Below, piece by piece: positions 51,532 to 62,096 of a stretch of DNA of 64,000 nucleotides (positions are counted from its first letter, which is position 1; every line of letters starts with the position of its first letter). The stretch spans positions 2,170,001 to 2,234,000 of the forward strand of contig OZ244911.1 of assembly GCA_965221765.1 (NCBI GenBank). Reading direction: 5' to 3'. The notes beneath the pieces were generated by a model, which ran no database searches, was not told the DNA's origin, and was given only the letters and a program-made list of their open reading frames with translations. The position numbers and the translations under genes were made by a program. The stretch comes from Bin25 sp965221765 (GTDB lineage: Bacteria > Bacteroidota > Bacteroidia > Flavobacteriales > Flavobacteriaceae).

Positions 51532-51754
51532 ATAATTCAGCGAATTTGACACTGCTAATTTTCAAAAAGTTACCACTGGTACTTTGCTGAAATATTAAAC
51601 TTTAGTTTGTTATTTTATTGAGATCTCTAGTCTTAGGTCTTTTAATTTATTTCAAAACAAATTCGAAAAATTAAAATGATCTAAATTGGATTGAATTTTG
51701 TTGGTTGAATATCTTTATTTTTCTCAATTTTGAGGTCTATAACCTAAGAAGTTT

Positions 51755-54700
51755 ATGCTAAATTCACTTCTCAAAGTATTTGTCGGTGATAAAACCAAAA
51801 AAGATTTAAAGAAGCTTTGGCCTCTAGTCGAAAAAATTAAATCATTTGAAAATCAATACAATAAATTTTCTAATGATGAACTAAGACATAAAACCTTAGA
51901 GTTTAAGAATCTCATAGAAAGCGTAAGAAAACCCTTGCAGAAGTCTATTAAAGATCTGACCCAAAAAGTTGCCCAAACTGAAGATTTAGCTGAAAAAGAA
52001 TCTATTTATCAAGAAATAGATCAATTAGAATCTCAAATTCAAAACGCCATCGATGAATTACTTTTTGACATTATGCCACAAGCTTATGCTCTAATCAAAG
52101 AAACTGCTGTACGGTTTTTTAATAATAAAAGTATTCGAGTAAAGGCAACTCCAAATGATCGCGTATTGGCTTCAAAACACGATTATTTAGAATTAGATGG
52201 CGAATTTGCTTTTTGGCATAACCAATGGGATGCAGCAGGAAAAGCAATCGTTTGGGATATGATTCATTATGATGTTCAACTACTTGGAGGAATTGTTTTG
52301 CACCAAGGAAAAATTGCTGAAATGCAAACCGGGGAAGGAAAAACCTTAGTAGCTACACTCCCTGTGTATCTCAACGCCCTACCGGGTAATGGAGTACATA
52401 TCGTTACCGTTAATGATTATTTAGCTAAACGAGATAGCGCTTGGATGGCTCCAATTTTTGAATTTCATGGATTAACTGTTGATTGTATCGATCATCACAA
52501 ACCCAATAGTCCTGAAAGAAGAGCCGCCTACAGAGCCGATATTACCTATGGTACCAATAATGAATTTGGATTTGATTATCTCAGAGATAATATGGCTCAT
52601 TCGATTGAAGATTTGGTACAACGAAGTCATAATTATGCCATCGTTGATGAAGTCGATTCCGTATTAATCGACGATGCAAGAACGCCTCTTATTATCTCTG
52701 GACCAACTCAAAGTGATGACCGACAAGAATTCAATGATTTAAAAGGAAAAATGAGTTCTTTGGTGGCCACACAACGGACGATGTTGAATTCTGAACTTTC
52801 ACAAGCACGTCAACTCATCCAAAAAGGTGATGTCAAACAAGGAGGGCTTCTTTTGCTTAGAGTACATAGAGGATTGCCAAAACACAAAGCCCTAATTAAA
52901 TTTTTAAGTCAAGAAGGCAATAGACAATTATTACAAAAGACCGAAAACTTCTATATGCAGGATAATAATCGGGAAATGCCAAAAGTAGATGCTGAACTCT
53001 ATTTTGTTATTGAAGAAAAAACCAATCAAATCGATTTAACTGATAAAGGGATTGAATACTTATCTCAAGATTCCGATGATAAAAACTTTTTTGTGCTACC
53101 CGATATCGGTGTTGAAATTGTAAAAATTCAACAAAAAAATCTTGAGGCAGAAAAAGAAACCGAGCTAAAACAACAGCTCTTTCAAGATTTTGATATCAAG
53201 AGTGAACGTATTCATACGATGAATCAGCTATTAAAAGCCTATACTTTATTTGAAAAAGACACTCAATATGTCGTTATTGAAAATAAAGTCAAAATAGTAG
53301 ATGAACAAACCGGAAGAATCATGGAAGGAAGGCGTTATTCTGATGGACTTCATCAAGCCATTGAAGCTAAAGAAAATGTCAATGTTGAAGCAGCGACTCA
53401 AACCTTTGCTACCATTACGCTTCAAAATTATTTTAGAAAATATCACAAGTTATCTGGAATGACCGGTACGGCCATCACTGAAGCAGGCGAATTTTGGGAG
53501 ATTTATAAACTCGATGTGATTGAAGTTCCTACCAATAAAGTGATTGTTCGGAAAGATGAAAACGATTTAATATATAAAACAAAAAGAGAAAAATATAAAG
53601 CGATTATTCAAAATGTCACTACTCTATCCAGCAAAGGAAGACCCGTATTAATCGGCACAACTTCAGTAGAAATATCTGAATTACTCAGTAAAATGTTAAG
53701 CGTTGGGAAAATCAAACATAATGTTTTGAATGCTAAACTGCATAAAAAAGAAGCCAAAATCATAGCAGAAGCAGGAAATCCTGGTGTTGTCACTATTGCA
53801 ACCAATATGGCAGGAAGAGGCACCGATATCAAGTTAACCAAAGAAGTGATTAACGCCGGTGGTTTAGCGATTATCGGAACAGAAAGGCATGATTCACGAA
53901 GAGTCGATCGGCAACTTCGTGGACGTTCTGGAAGACAAGGTGATCCCGGAGGATCTCAGTTTTATGTCTCTCTCGAAGATAATTTAATGCGGTTGTTTGG
54001 TTCCGAAAGGGTTTCTAAAATCATGGATCGATTAGGTTTAAAAGAAGGAGAGGTTATTCAACATTCTATGATGACTAGATCGATTGAACGAGCTCAAAAA
54101 AAAGTTGAAGAAAATAATTTTGGCATTAGAAAACGATTGCTTGAATACGATGATGTAATGAGTGCTCAACGAGAAGTGATTTATAAACGACGAAGAAATG
54201 CACTTGAAAGCAAACGATTAAAACTTGATATCCTCAATTTGATTTATGATAGTTGTGAAGAGATTATTTTAAAATCCAAACCAAATAATGATTATGGGGA
54301 ATTTGAAATCGACATCATTAGCAATTTTGCTTTAACCTTACCGGTTGATAAAGCTCAGTTTGAAAACGAATCAGAAACGAAATTAACTTCACTGGTATAC
54401 AATAGTGCACTAGAAAGGTACCTTCAAAGATGTCGCATTAATACTTCCTTGGCTTATCAGGTCATTCGTGATGTCGTTGAAAACCAAAATCGCAACTACA
54501 AGCGAATTATTATTCCATTTACAAATGGGGTTAGGACCATTAATGTGGTTACTGATTTACAAAAAACCTATGATTCCAAAGGTGAAAATTTAGTTGATGA
54601 AATCGAATGCAAAATTTCATTGGCATTAATCGATGAAGCTTGGAAAAACCATTTGAGAAAAATGGATGAACTAAAACAATCTGTACAACTTGCAGTTCAT

Positions 54701-55111
54701 GAACAAAAAGATCCTTTATTGATCTATAAATTTGAATCCTTTGAACTTTTTCGGACCATGATAAATGATCTCAATAAAGAAATTGCTTCTTTTTTGATTA
54801 AAGGCAATATCCCCATTCAAGCCAATGAAAAGGTTAAGGAAGCTTTAACATCCCAAAGAAGACAAAATTATAGGGAATCTAAAGATCAAAGTCTTAACTC
54901 ACAACAGTTGGCTGAAATGAATCGACAGGCCGGGAGTGAAGTTCAAAAAGGCATAGAAAAGGTTGAAACTTTTAAACGAAACACTAAAAAAATTGGAAGA
55001 AACGATGTCGTGAAACTAACCCATGTTTCATCTGGTGAAATCAAAAATATGAAATACAAGCGTGCCATACCTCTGATTGAATCAGGTTCTTGGGTATTGG
55101 ATAATGCTTGA
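51755..55111 (+). CDS. secA: Preprotein translocase ATPase SecA
   Basis: SecA drives proteins through SecYEG. At 1118 residues it has the length usual in Bacteroidota, longer than the E. coli protein. Visible motifs are Walker A in MQTGEGKTLVATLPVYLNAL, YGTNNEFGFDYLRDNMAHS, the DEAD-type box in AIVDEVDSVLIDDARTPLII, the long insert typical of the phylum (residues 330-480), GMTGTAITEAGEFW, ATNMAGRGTDIKL and GRSGRQGDPGGSQFYVSLED. The C-terminal zinc-binding tail is absent. The frame stays open through an A8 at 54096-54103, a useful control for the homopolymer-broken genes. Confidence 0.97.
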   Translation: MLNSLLKVFVGDKTKKDLKKLWPLVEKIKSFENQYNKFSNDELRHKTLEFKNLIESVRKPLQKSIKDLTQKVAQTEDLAEKESIYQEIDQLESQIQNAIDELLFDIMPQAYALIKETAVRFFNNKSIRVKATPNDRVLASKHDYLELDGEFAFWHNQWDAAGKAIVWDMIHYDVQLLGGIVLHQGKIAEMQTGEGKTLVATLPVYLNALPGNGVHIVTVNDYLAKRDSAWMAPIFEFHGLTVDCIDHHKPNSPERRAAYRADITYGTNNEFGFDYLRDNMAHSIEDLVQRSHNYAIVDEVDSVLIDDARTPLIISGPTQSDDRQEFNDLKGKMSSLVATQRTMLNSELSQARQLIQKGDVKQGGLLLLRVHRGLPKHKALIKFLSQEGNRQLLQKTENFYMQDNNREMPKVDAELYFVIEEKTNQIDLTDKGIEYLSQDSDDKNFFVLPDIGVEIVKIQQKNLEAEKETELKQQLFQDFDIKSERIHTMNQLLKAYTLFEKDTQYVVIENKVKIVDEQTGRIMEGRRYSDGLHQAIEAKENVNVEAATQTFATITLQNYFRKYHKLSGMTGTAITEAGEFWEIYKLDVIEVPTNKVIVRKDENDLIYKTKREKYKAIIQNVTTLSSKGRPVLIGTTSVEISELLSKMLSVGKIKHNVLNAKLHKKEAKIIAEAGNPGVVTIATNMAGRGTDIKLTKEVINAGGLAIIGTERHDSRRVDRQLRGRSGRQGDPGGSQFYVSLEDNLMRLFGSERVSKIMDRLGLKEGEVIQHSMMTRSIERAQKKVEENNFGIRKRLLEYDDVMSAQREVIYKRRRNALESKRLKLDILNLIYDSCEEIILKSKPNNDYGEFEIDIISNFALTLPVDKAQFENESETKLTSLVYNSALERYLQRCRINTSLAYQVIRDVVENQNRNYKRIIIPFTNGVRTINVVTDLQKTYDSKGENLVDEIECKISLALIDEAWKNHLRKMDELKQSVQLAVHEQKDPLLIYKFESFELFRTMINDLNKEIASFLIKGNIPIQANEKVKEALTSQRRQNYRESKDQSLNSQQLAEMNRQAGSEVQKGIEKVETFKRNTKKIGRNDVVKLTHVSSGEIKNMKYKRAIPLIESGSWVLDNA

Positions 55112-55161
55112 AAAGATTTGAACCTTTTAATTTTTTCTTTTTGACCTATTGCTATTGAACC

Positions 55162-56304
55162 ATGGGAAAAGATTCTCTAATAGTATTGATAGGGCCTGCT
55201 CTGCCTTATCGAGGAGGTATTTCTGAAACTCAACATCAGTTTGCTTTATCACTTGTTAAAAGAGGGCAACATGTCCAACTATGGACGTTTAAAAAACTAT
55301 ATCCTCAAATTTTATTCCCTGGCAGCTCGCAATATTCAACAAATGATGATGATGATGATGATGGTTTATGCGTTTTACGAAAAATTCATGCATATAATCC
55401 AATGAGCTGGAAAAAGGTAGCGCAAGAATTGAATAAACTAAATCCTCAAATGGTTGTTTTTAGATACCATACGCCATTATTAACATTTTGTTATCATGGC
55501 ATTATGAGTCGTTTAGACCAACATATTCATAAAATTGCTTTTATCGATAATTGGATTCCTCATGAAAAAAGAATATATGATGGATTCTTGAATCAATTAT
55601 TCGCAAAACATATCGATAAATTTTCAGCTTTTTCAGATTATGTCGCATCACAAATCGCTTTAAGTATTCATTCTAAACCGATATGGCACCATCTTCATCC
55701 CATTTCAAAAGATTTATATCCAAAAATTGAAAAGACAAAAGCAAGAAAACAACTCGGCTGGAATCAATCTTCAACTATTTTATTGTTCTATGGCATCATC
55801 AGAAAATATAAAGGATTAGATTTATTATTAAAATCATTACCAAAAGATTTGATTGATAGGAAAAACATAGAACTCAAAGTAGTCGGTGATTGTTATCAAC
55901 GTAAAAGTTATTATCAAAAATTGATTCGGAATAATCAACTTGAACAAAGAGTTCAATGCTACTTTCAGTTTGCTGATAAAACCTTAACTCAGTTGGTTTT
56001 TTCAGCATCCGATTTATTAGTTCTTCCCTACCGTTCGGCTACACAAAGTGGAGTCATTCCACTTTCCTATCATTATGACCTGCCTTTGGTGGTGAGTAAT
56101 GTTGAGAGTATTGCTAGCATTATTCAAAAAGATCGATCTGGTTTGGTTTCTAAACATTTTCCCAGCGATATGTATCAAACCATAATATCTTCTTTAGAAG
56201 AAAAAAAAATCCGAACTTTTAAAGCCAATATTTTAAAGTGCAAGAATTCTTATGATTGGGATTATTTTACAGAAAAATGGATATCATTTATTAATTCAAG
56301 TTAG
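55162..56304 (+). CDS. Glycosyltransferase family 4-type
   Basis: The 380-residue protein has a GT-B fold: an N-terminal domain opening with VLIGPALPYRGGISETQHQF, and a C-terminal Glycos_transf_1 domain with ILLFYGIIRKYKGLDLLLKS, SASDLLVLPYRSATQSGVIP (the E of the EX7E motif replaced by Q-S) and YHYDLPLVVSNV. It probably adds sugar to a surface polysaccharide or lipid. Six consecutive aspartates are encoded by (GAT)6 at 55345-55362. It follows secA by 50 bases. Confidence 0.82.
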   Translation: MGKDSLIVLIGPALPYRGGISETQHQFALSLVKRGQHVQLWTFKKLYPQILFPGSSQYSTNDDDDDDGLCVLRKIHAYNPMSWKKVAQELNKLNPQMVVFRYHTPLLTFCYHGIMSRLDQHIHKIAFIDNWIPHEKRIYDGFLNQLFAKHIDKFSAFSDYVASQIALSIHSKPIWHHLHPISKDLYPKIEKTKARKQLGWNQSSTILLFYGIIRKYKGLDLLLKSLPKDLIDRKNIELKVVGDCYQRKSYYQKLIRNNQLEQRVQCYFQFADKTLTQLVFSASDLLVLPYRSATQSGVIPLSYHYDLPLVVSNVESIASIIQKDRSGLVSKHFPSDMYQTIISSLEEKKIRTFKANILKCKNSYDWDYFTEKWISFINSS

Positions 56305-56342
56305 ATTCAATATCATTTATTAGTTAATTGAAAAATCAAACG

Positions 56343-56678
56343 ATGGCTATCCCTCCTTTTATTTTACTCAATGGAAATGCCAATCAAGCCATTGAATTTC
56401 ATTATCAATCACTCGATTTGAAATCCCCCTTTAATAATACCTATGATAATTCTCTTATGACCATTCCTCCATCACAAAATCCTTGGATTTTATATTCTGA
56501 GTTATCTAGCAATCATCAGAAATTTCTGATGACTGCTGATATTAATCAAATTAAAAATGTCATTTCGCTGAGTTTAAATTTTGAGGATATTAGAATCTCC
56601 CAATATAACAACTCATCAATAGGTGGGGCCAACCATGCCATTGAAAATCAATTTTGGAAGGCCCATAGTCATCGATAA
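56343..56678 (+). CDS. PhnB/VOC-like protein, probably degenerate
   Basis: The N-terminus (MAIPPFILLNGNANQAIEFH) matches VOC/PhnB-type glyoxalase-fold proteins, and FLMTADINQIKNVISLSLNF and SIGGANHA recall later family motifs. The protein is only 112 residues and the C-terminal strands (usually FGWxxDxFGVxWQ) are eroded to IENQFWKAHSHR, so it is probably losing function. A TTG at 56328 is an alternative start. Confidence 0.5.
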   Translation: MAIPPFILLNGNANQAIEFHYQSLDLKSPFNNTYDNSLMTIPPSQNPWILYSELSSNHQKFLMTADINQIKNVISLSLNFEDIRISQYNNSSIGGANHAIENQFWKAHSHR

Positions 56679-56759
56679 ATTCGGCATTCACTCAATGTTT
56701 AATGCTAAAACAAAAATTTATAATCCTACAATAAAACAAATGATTTTAACTATAATCCA

Positions 56760-57395
56760 ATGAAAAAGATACTTTTTATTTTAATTCTACTGACCATTGC
56801 ACCCCTTCGGTCAAATACCAATCTCATGGGCGTTGATACATCAACTTTAAAACCAATTCAAACAACCCAAAAAGCCTATTTTGCTTCTGGGTGCTTTTGG
56901 TGTGTTGAATTAATCTTTGAAAGTCTAAAAGGGGTTGAAGAAGTTTATTCTGGTTATAGTGGAGGCCACACAAAAAGTGCAACTTATGCAACCATCGGAT
57001 CAGGTCAAACTGGACATGCCGAAACCGTAGAAATCATTTATAATCCCCAAATCATTTCTTTTGAAACTTTATTAGATGTATTTTTTGGATCCCATGATCC
57101 CACCACCTTAAATAAACAAGGACCTGATAAAGGAACTCAATACCGTTCTATTGCTTTTTATCAAACTGAAGAGCAAAAACAAAAGATTGAAAATTATATC
57201 GAATTTTTAACAAAAAATAACACATTTAAAAATCCAATTGTCACTCAAGTATTAGCTTTTGAAAAATTTCATTATGCCGAAGAATACCATCAAGATTTTG
57301 AACAAAAAAATCCGAAACATCCTTATGTCCGTAGGGTTTCAATCCCTCGGTTCAATAAGTTTGCAGCAAATTATCCAGAACTATTAAAAGATTAA
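56760..57395 (+). CDS. msrA: Peptide methionine-S-sulfoxide reductase, secreted
   Basis: MsrA repairs oxidised methionine (S form). After a signal-like N-terminus (MKKILFILILLTIAPLRSNT) the 211-residue protein has the catalytic motif ASGCFWCVE, YSGYSGGHTKSATYATIGSG, TGHAETVEIIYNP and FFGSHDPTTLNKQGPDKGTQ, then AEEYHQDF. The signal predicts a periplasmic enzyme. The frame is intact. Confidence 0.94.
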   Translation: MKKILFILILLTIAPLRSNTNLMGVDTSTLKPIQTTQKAYFASGCFWCVELIFESLKGVEEVYSGYSGGHTKSATYATIGSGQTGHAETVEIIYNPQIISFETLLDVFFGSHDPTTLNKQGPDKGTQYRSIAFYQTEEQKQKIENYIEFLTKNNTFKNPIVTQVLAFEKFHYAEEYHQDFEQKNPKHPYVRRVSIPRFNKFAANYPELLKD

Positions 57396-57405
57396 ATTGT
57401 CTGAA

Positions 57406-57996
57406 TCAAGATTTTTTGATTGAATTTGACAAAGCTATTTTCAACTGGAGCCATTGATATAATCGAAAAAATAAATAGCCACAAATACTTCCAAAAGCAC
57501 TACCAACAAGAATATCAATAGGATAATGAACCCCGATGTATACGCGACTATAAGCAATTAAAGAGGCGATCAGAATCAAGAAAATAGAGATCCATTTTGA
57601 ATAGTTTTTAATAATCAAACCAAAAAGAACCGCCAAACCAAATGAATTTGAAGCATGACCTGAAAAAAAGCCATATTTTCCTCCACAAGATTGTTTGACT
57701 AAACGCATCATTCCTTCTAAACTTGGGTCATAACAAGGTCTTAACCTTTGAACCATATCTTTTGAAAAATTAGTTGATTGATCGGTAGTTAATATCAATA
57801 ATAGGCCAATTCCAAGAATCAATGTTGAATTTTTAATTCCAGATTTATAGATTAAATAAATCAAACACAATACATAAACGGTGCTATTTGATAGTACATG
57901 AGTTAATCCCATCCATATCCAATCAAAGGGTTGAGATCCTAGTCCATTTAAATAGATGAACAGTTGTTTATCAAATTCTAATATCGATTCAATCAT
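57406..57996 (-). CDS. PAP2-family membrane phosphatase
   Basis: The 196-residue membrane protein carries the acid-phosphatase motifs KDMVQRLRPCY, FFSGHASNSFGL and SRVYIGVHYPIDILVG. It may dephosphorylate undecaprenyl diphosphate or another lipid phosphate. It converges with msrA. The frame is intact. Confidence 0.88.
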   Translation of the reverse strand: MIESILEFDKQLFIYLNGLGSQPFDWIWMGLTHVLSNSTVYVLCLIYLIYKSGIKNSTLILGIGLLLILTTDQSTNFSKDMVQRLRPCYDPSLEGMMRLVKQSCGGKYGFFSGHASNSFGLAVLFGLIIKNYSKWISIFLILIASLIAYSRVYIGVHYPIDILVGSAFGSICGYLFFRLYQWLQLKIALSNSIKKS

Positions 57997-58131
57997 TTTT
58001 TAAATAACTGTTTATCAATTATTTAACTAATTTAATTATCAACAAAAGCAATGATATGTAAAGCGTAATGGATGTGAATGACTATCATCCAAAATTAGTG
58101 ATTGATTTTGAAATGATAATGGGCCAATCTG

Positions 58132-59517
58132 TCACTTGGTAGCTATTAATTTATTGGTCATCGATTCAAATCTAATAAATAATAAACTTGATGAAAGTAA
58201 CAAGCCTGCCAGGAGCCCTATCCAAATTCCCATGACACCCATTGATGAATTCATACTCAGATAATATGAAAGTGGAAACCCTACTAAACCATAAGCTATA
58301 AAACAGATGAGCGCTGGAATTTTTACATCTTGCAGTCCTCTTAAAGCTCCCAAAATCACGGCTTGGGTACCATCAAAAATTTGAAATATGGATGATATCA
58401 ATAATAGTTGAGAGGCCATTAAAACTACAGTTTGAATTTCAAGAAACTCTTCCACATTATTTCTATTGAGATAGATCCATGGTAATTCATCACGAGAAAA
58501 TAATAAGATGAAACAAAATAAAACATCCATTATGAGAATCAAAAGAAATATCGAGTAAGCAACTCTTTTGAGCTCTTTGAAATTTTTTATCCCTTTGTAA
58601 TTTCCAATCCGGATGGTTGCTACTACACCAATGCCCATTGCAAACATATAAGTGATGGCTGTAAGATTCAAAGCAATTTGATTTGCAGCTTGGGAAAGCT
58701 CTCCTAAAATACCTGACAACCAAATAGCAGAAATAAAAAAAAGAAATTCACAAAGCATCTGTAAAGCCGATGGATAACCGATGCTCAAAAGTTTATTAAA
58801 TATCATTGGCTTAAACTTCCAATCATAAAATCTTGGTAAATAAGTTCGGATATTCTTTTTTTTAATCACGTACAAAATCATAAACAAAACCATGATAACA
58901 CGTGAAATAAAGGTGCCAATAGCCGCTCCTTCAATACCCCATTGAGGAAAAATCCAAATACCGAAAATTAAGAAGTAATTTAATATGATATTCAATCCAT
59001 TGGATAGAATCGTAGCATACATGGCTGGTAATGTTTTAGACAAACCATCTGAAAACTGTTTGAAGGCTTGGAATGTAATCAAGGGAACTAAAGAAAAAGA
59101 AACCCATTTTAAGTAAGGAATCGCTAAATGCACGACTTCTGCTGGTTGTCCCATGCGATATAATATTGGATGAGCCAAAAAAACTGCCAAACTCAATAAA
59201 ATACCCAATGAAAAACACATGATTAATCCATTAGAAAAAATCAATCGAATAACGATTGGTCTTTTTGCCATCTGAGATTCAGCAACAAGTGGTGTTATGG
59301 CTGTTGAAAATCCTAGCCCGATGGAAAGTGCGATAAGAATATAACTATTTCCTAGTGAAATTGCTGCCAATTCAGATGGACCTAGTTGCCCCACCATGAT
59401 ATTATCAACTAATTGAACAATCACATGCCCAACCATTCCTAGAATGACGGGAGAAGCTAGCCTCAAATTATAGGGGAATTCTTTGGTATAGTTATGAAAT
59501 GAAATTCCCCTTATCAT
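58132..59517 (-). CDS. MATE-family multidrug efflux transporter
   Basis: The 461-residue protein has about 12 membrane helices in two related halves, starting at LASPVILGMVGHVIVQLVDN IMVGQLGPSELAA, the NorM/DinF-type signature. It would export cationic compounds using Na+ or H+. It is the last gene of a minus-strand operon, 15 bases after the M28 peptidase gene. The frame is intact. Confidence 0.9.
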   Translation of the reverse strand: MIRGISFHNYTKEFPYNLRLASPVILGMVGHVIVQLVDNIMVGQLGPSELAAISLGNSYILIALSIGLGFSTAITPLVAESQMAKRPIVIRLIFSNGLIMCFSLGILLSLAVFLAHPILYRMGQPAEVVHLAIPYLKWVSFSLVPLITFQAFKQFSDGLSKTLPAMYATILSNGLNIILNYFLIFGIWIFPQWGIEGAAIGTFISRVIMVLFMILYVIKKKNIRTYLPRFYDWKFKPMIFNKLLSIGYPSALQMLCEFLFFISAIWLSGILGELSQAANQIALNLTAITYMFAMGIGVVATIRIGNYKGIKNFKELKRVAYSIFLLILIMDVLFCFILLFSRDELPWIYLNRNNVEEFLEIQTVVLMASQLLLISSIFQIFDGTQAVILGALRGLQDVKIPALICFIAYGLVGFPLSYYLSMNSSMGVMGIWIGLLAGLLLSSSLLFIRFESMTNKLIATK

Positions 59518-59532
59518 GTGAATAAAAGGAAT

Positions 59533-60912
59533 TTAAATTCCGAATTGGTCGACTAAATACACCATACTAGCTAAAGCAGCAGCACCTAATTCCAATTCTC
59601 TTTTGTTAACCTTATCGAAAGTATCATTGGCTGCGTGATGAAATTCAAAATATCGCTGTAAATCAGGTCTTAAGCCAGCTAATACCGTCGTTCCATTCCT
59701 TAAAGGAACCACATCTAGTGAACTTCCATCTCTGACAAACCTATCGGCATAATAAGAATAGAAATAGGGTTGCCATGATTGCAGTTTTTCAAATTGCTGG
59801 TCTGTAGCTTCAAATGTAAATCCTCTTGGAGAAAACCCCCCAGCATCACTTTCTATAGCGAAAATATGATTTTCACTTTTTTCTCTTGCTTCTTGAGCAT
59901 ATGTCGTAGCTCCTCTCAAACCATTTTCTTCATTGGTCCAAAGGACCAGTCGAAGCGTTCGTTTAGGTTCGTAATCCAATAATTGAAATAGGTGTAAAAC
60001 ATCCATTGATTGGACCACACCAGCACCATCGTCATGAGCGCCATCACCTAAATCCCAAGAATCTAAATGACCTCCAAAGACGATAATTTGATTAGGATAT
60101 TCTGAACCCTTGATTTCTACTATGATGTTATGAGAAAGCACTTCTGGATAATTTTTACAATTTTGTTTTAAATAAAACAATAAATTGGGATTGAGTTTAA
60201 GCATGGAACTCAATAAATTGGCACTATTGGTGCTAATCGCTGCAGCTGGAATACGGTCGCGATTGGCCAAATCTTCATAGGACATATTTCCGGTATGTGG
60301 AAAGTCATCTTGGTTCAAAGTCAAAGAACGGACAATAGTTCCAACGGCACCTAACTTTGCAGCTCGATATGCTCCTTGTGTTCGATGCTGAACTGTAACT
60401 CGATACGCATCAAGAGGACTGATGAGTTGAGGGGGCATTGGTTTATTATAAAATACAAATTTTCCTTCAACTTGTTGTCGACCTAAATTTTCTAACTCTT
60501 CAAAGCTTTTCACTTCAACCACTGGGGCTTCAAGACCAAAAATAGAAGTGCTTATTGAACCACCCAACGCACAAACATCAACATTGATACTACTTCCAGG
60601 TTGTGTTTCAAAACTCGCATATTCATAATTTCCTCTTACCCATTTAGGTACCATTACATCTTGAAGCCGTATTTGATCATATCCCATTTCGAGAAGTTGC
60701 TCTTCAGCCCATTGAATTGATAGTGTTGAATTTAAAGAACCTGAAAGTCTACCGCCTATACGACTGGCTAAATGATCTAACCATTGATAAGATTTTCCAT
60801 GGGTCAGGGCTAGTTCATAAATTTTTTTGATTTGGTTTTCAACGGTTTTTTGTCCGTATACATAGGAGCTAAATAAAAATCCTAAAATTGCGGTTATGAA
60901 TAGCGTTTTCAT
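59533..60912 (-). CDS. M28-family aminopeptidase, secreted
   Basis: A signal peptide (MKTLFITAILGFLFSSYVYG) precedes a PA-domain insert and an M28 peptidase domain. Zinc and catalytic residues are visible in FGGHLDSWDLGDGAHDDGAG, LWTNEENGLRGA, IESDAGGFSP and FEFHHAANDTFDKV. At 459 residues it resembles Bacteroidota glutamate-carboxypeptidase-like enzymes. Its start overlaps the response-regulator stop by 4 bases (ATGA), so it is translationally coupled. Confidence 0.92.
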   Translation of the reverse strand: MKTLFITAILGFLFSSYVYGQKTVENQIKKIYELALTHGKSYQWLDHLASRIGGRLSGSLNSTLSIQWAEEQLLEMGYDQIRLQDVMVPKWVRGNYEYASFETQPGSSINVDVCALGGSISTSIFGLEAPVVEVKSFEELENLGRQQVEGKFVFYNKPMPPQLISPLDAYRVTVQHRTQGAYRAAKLGAVGTIVRSLTLNQDDFPHTGNMSYEDLANRDRIPAAAISTNSANLLSSMLKLNPNLLFYLKQNCKNYPEVLSHNIIVEIKGSEYPNQIIVFGGHLDSWDLGDGAHDDGAGVVQSMDVLHLFQLLDYEPKRTLRLVLWTNEENGLRGATTYAQEAREKSENHIFAIESDAGGFSPRGFTFEATDQQFEKLQSWQPYFYSYYADRFVRDGSSLDVVPLRNGTTVLAGLRPDLQRYFEFHHAANDTFDKVNKRELELGAAALASMVYLVDQFGI

Positions 60913-62096
60913 GTTTTTGGAACATAAGTTTTAATATCCTCTATAGTTATAGGATCATTCGCTAGTATCAATAATCTTTCAACAACATTTTTTAATTCAC
61001 GAATATTTCCAGTCCAATAGCGTTCAGATATAGCATCTTTTGCGCTTTGACTAAATTTTTTAATTTCTAAACCACTTTCATGTTGTAATAACTTAACAAA
61101 ATGATCAACCAATATCGGTATATCTTGTTTTCTTTCTCTTAAGGGCGGGACATGGATTTCAATAATTGCTAACCGATGGTATAAATCTTCTCTAAAACGT
61201 TTGTTTTGAATTTCTTGTTTTAAATTTTTATTAGTCGCAGCAATCACTCGAACATCTACTTTGATTTCTTTTTGACTACCAACGCGAAATACTTTTTTTT
61301 CTTCTAATGCTCTTAAAACTTTAGATTGGGCAGCCAAACTCATGTCCGCAATTTCATCTAAAAATAATGTTCCGTTATTAGCCTCTTCAAACTTTCCAGA
61401 TCGATCATTATGAGCTCCTGTAAAGGCTCCTTTTATATGACCAAATAATTCACTTTCAATTAGTTCAGTTGGAATAGCAGCACAATTAACCTCAATGAAT
61501 TGTTTTGCTTTTCGATCTCCTAATATATGTAATTGACGAGCTACTAATTCCTTACCAACGCCGCTTTCTCCCGTAATCAAAACACGAGCCATCGTTTTAG
61601 AAACTTTTTCAATGAGTGCAGTGAGCTGTTTAATCGAAGGAGATTCACCAACAATGTCATACTTTTTGGCCGTGACTTTGTTTAGTTCTTTAATCGTTCT
61701 CTTTAACTGCTTGTTTTCAGTTTCTAAAGTTTTGCTTTTTAATGCGTTTTTGACAGCAGTCAGAATTTTATTTAAATCAAAGGGTTTGGTTAAAAAATCA
61801 TAAGCTCCCATTTTCATACAATCCACTGCTGTATTAATATCACCATGAGCTGTCAACATGATAAAGGGAAGGTTTGGATGTGATTTTCGAGTTCTTTTTA
61901 AAAGTTCTACACCATCTATCACTGGCATTTTAATATCACATAAGACCGTATCAACCGTGTTTTCTTTGATTTTTTTGAGGCCCTGACTTCCATCATTCGC
62001 TAAAATAACTCGGTACGAAGTTTCGCGTTCTTTCAAAATTCTTGAAAGAATTTTTCTATTCGCTTCAAGGTCATCGACAATCAGTATTGTGTTCAT
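60909..62096 (-). CDS. NtrC-type sigma-54 response regulator without Fis domain
   Basis: A receiver domain (TVLCDIKMPVIDG with the phospho-acceptor aspartate, FLTKPFD with the lysine) is followed by an AAA+ domain with GESGVGKELVARQLH, the sigma-54-contacting GAFTGA in GHIKGAFTGAHND, and GTLFLDEIADM. At 395 residues it ends in TIEDIKTYVPKT with no helix-turn-helix, a form common in Bacteroidota. It overlaps both mscS and the M28 gene by 4 bases. No sensor kinase is encoded in this window. Confidence 0.92.
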   Translation of the reverse strand: MNTILIVDDLEANRKILSRILKERETSYRVILANDGSQGLKKIKENTVDTVLCDIKMPVIDGVELLKRTRKSHPNLPFIMLTAHGDINTAVDCMKMGAYDFLTKPFDLNKILTAVKNALKSKTLETENKQLKRTIKELNKVTAKKYDIVGESPSIKQLTALIEKVSKTMARVLITGESGVGKELVARQLHILGDRKAKQFIEVNCAAIPTELIESELFGHIKGAFTGAHNDRSGKFEEANNGTLFLDEIADMSLAAQSKVLRALEEKKVFRVGSQKEIKVDVRVIAATNKNLKQEIQNKRFREDLYHRLAIIEIHVPPLRERKQDIPILVDHFVKLLQHESGLEIKKFSQSAKDAISERYWTGNIRELKNVVERLLILANDPITIEDIKTYVPKT

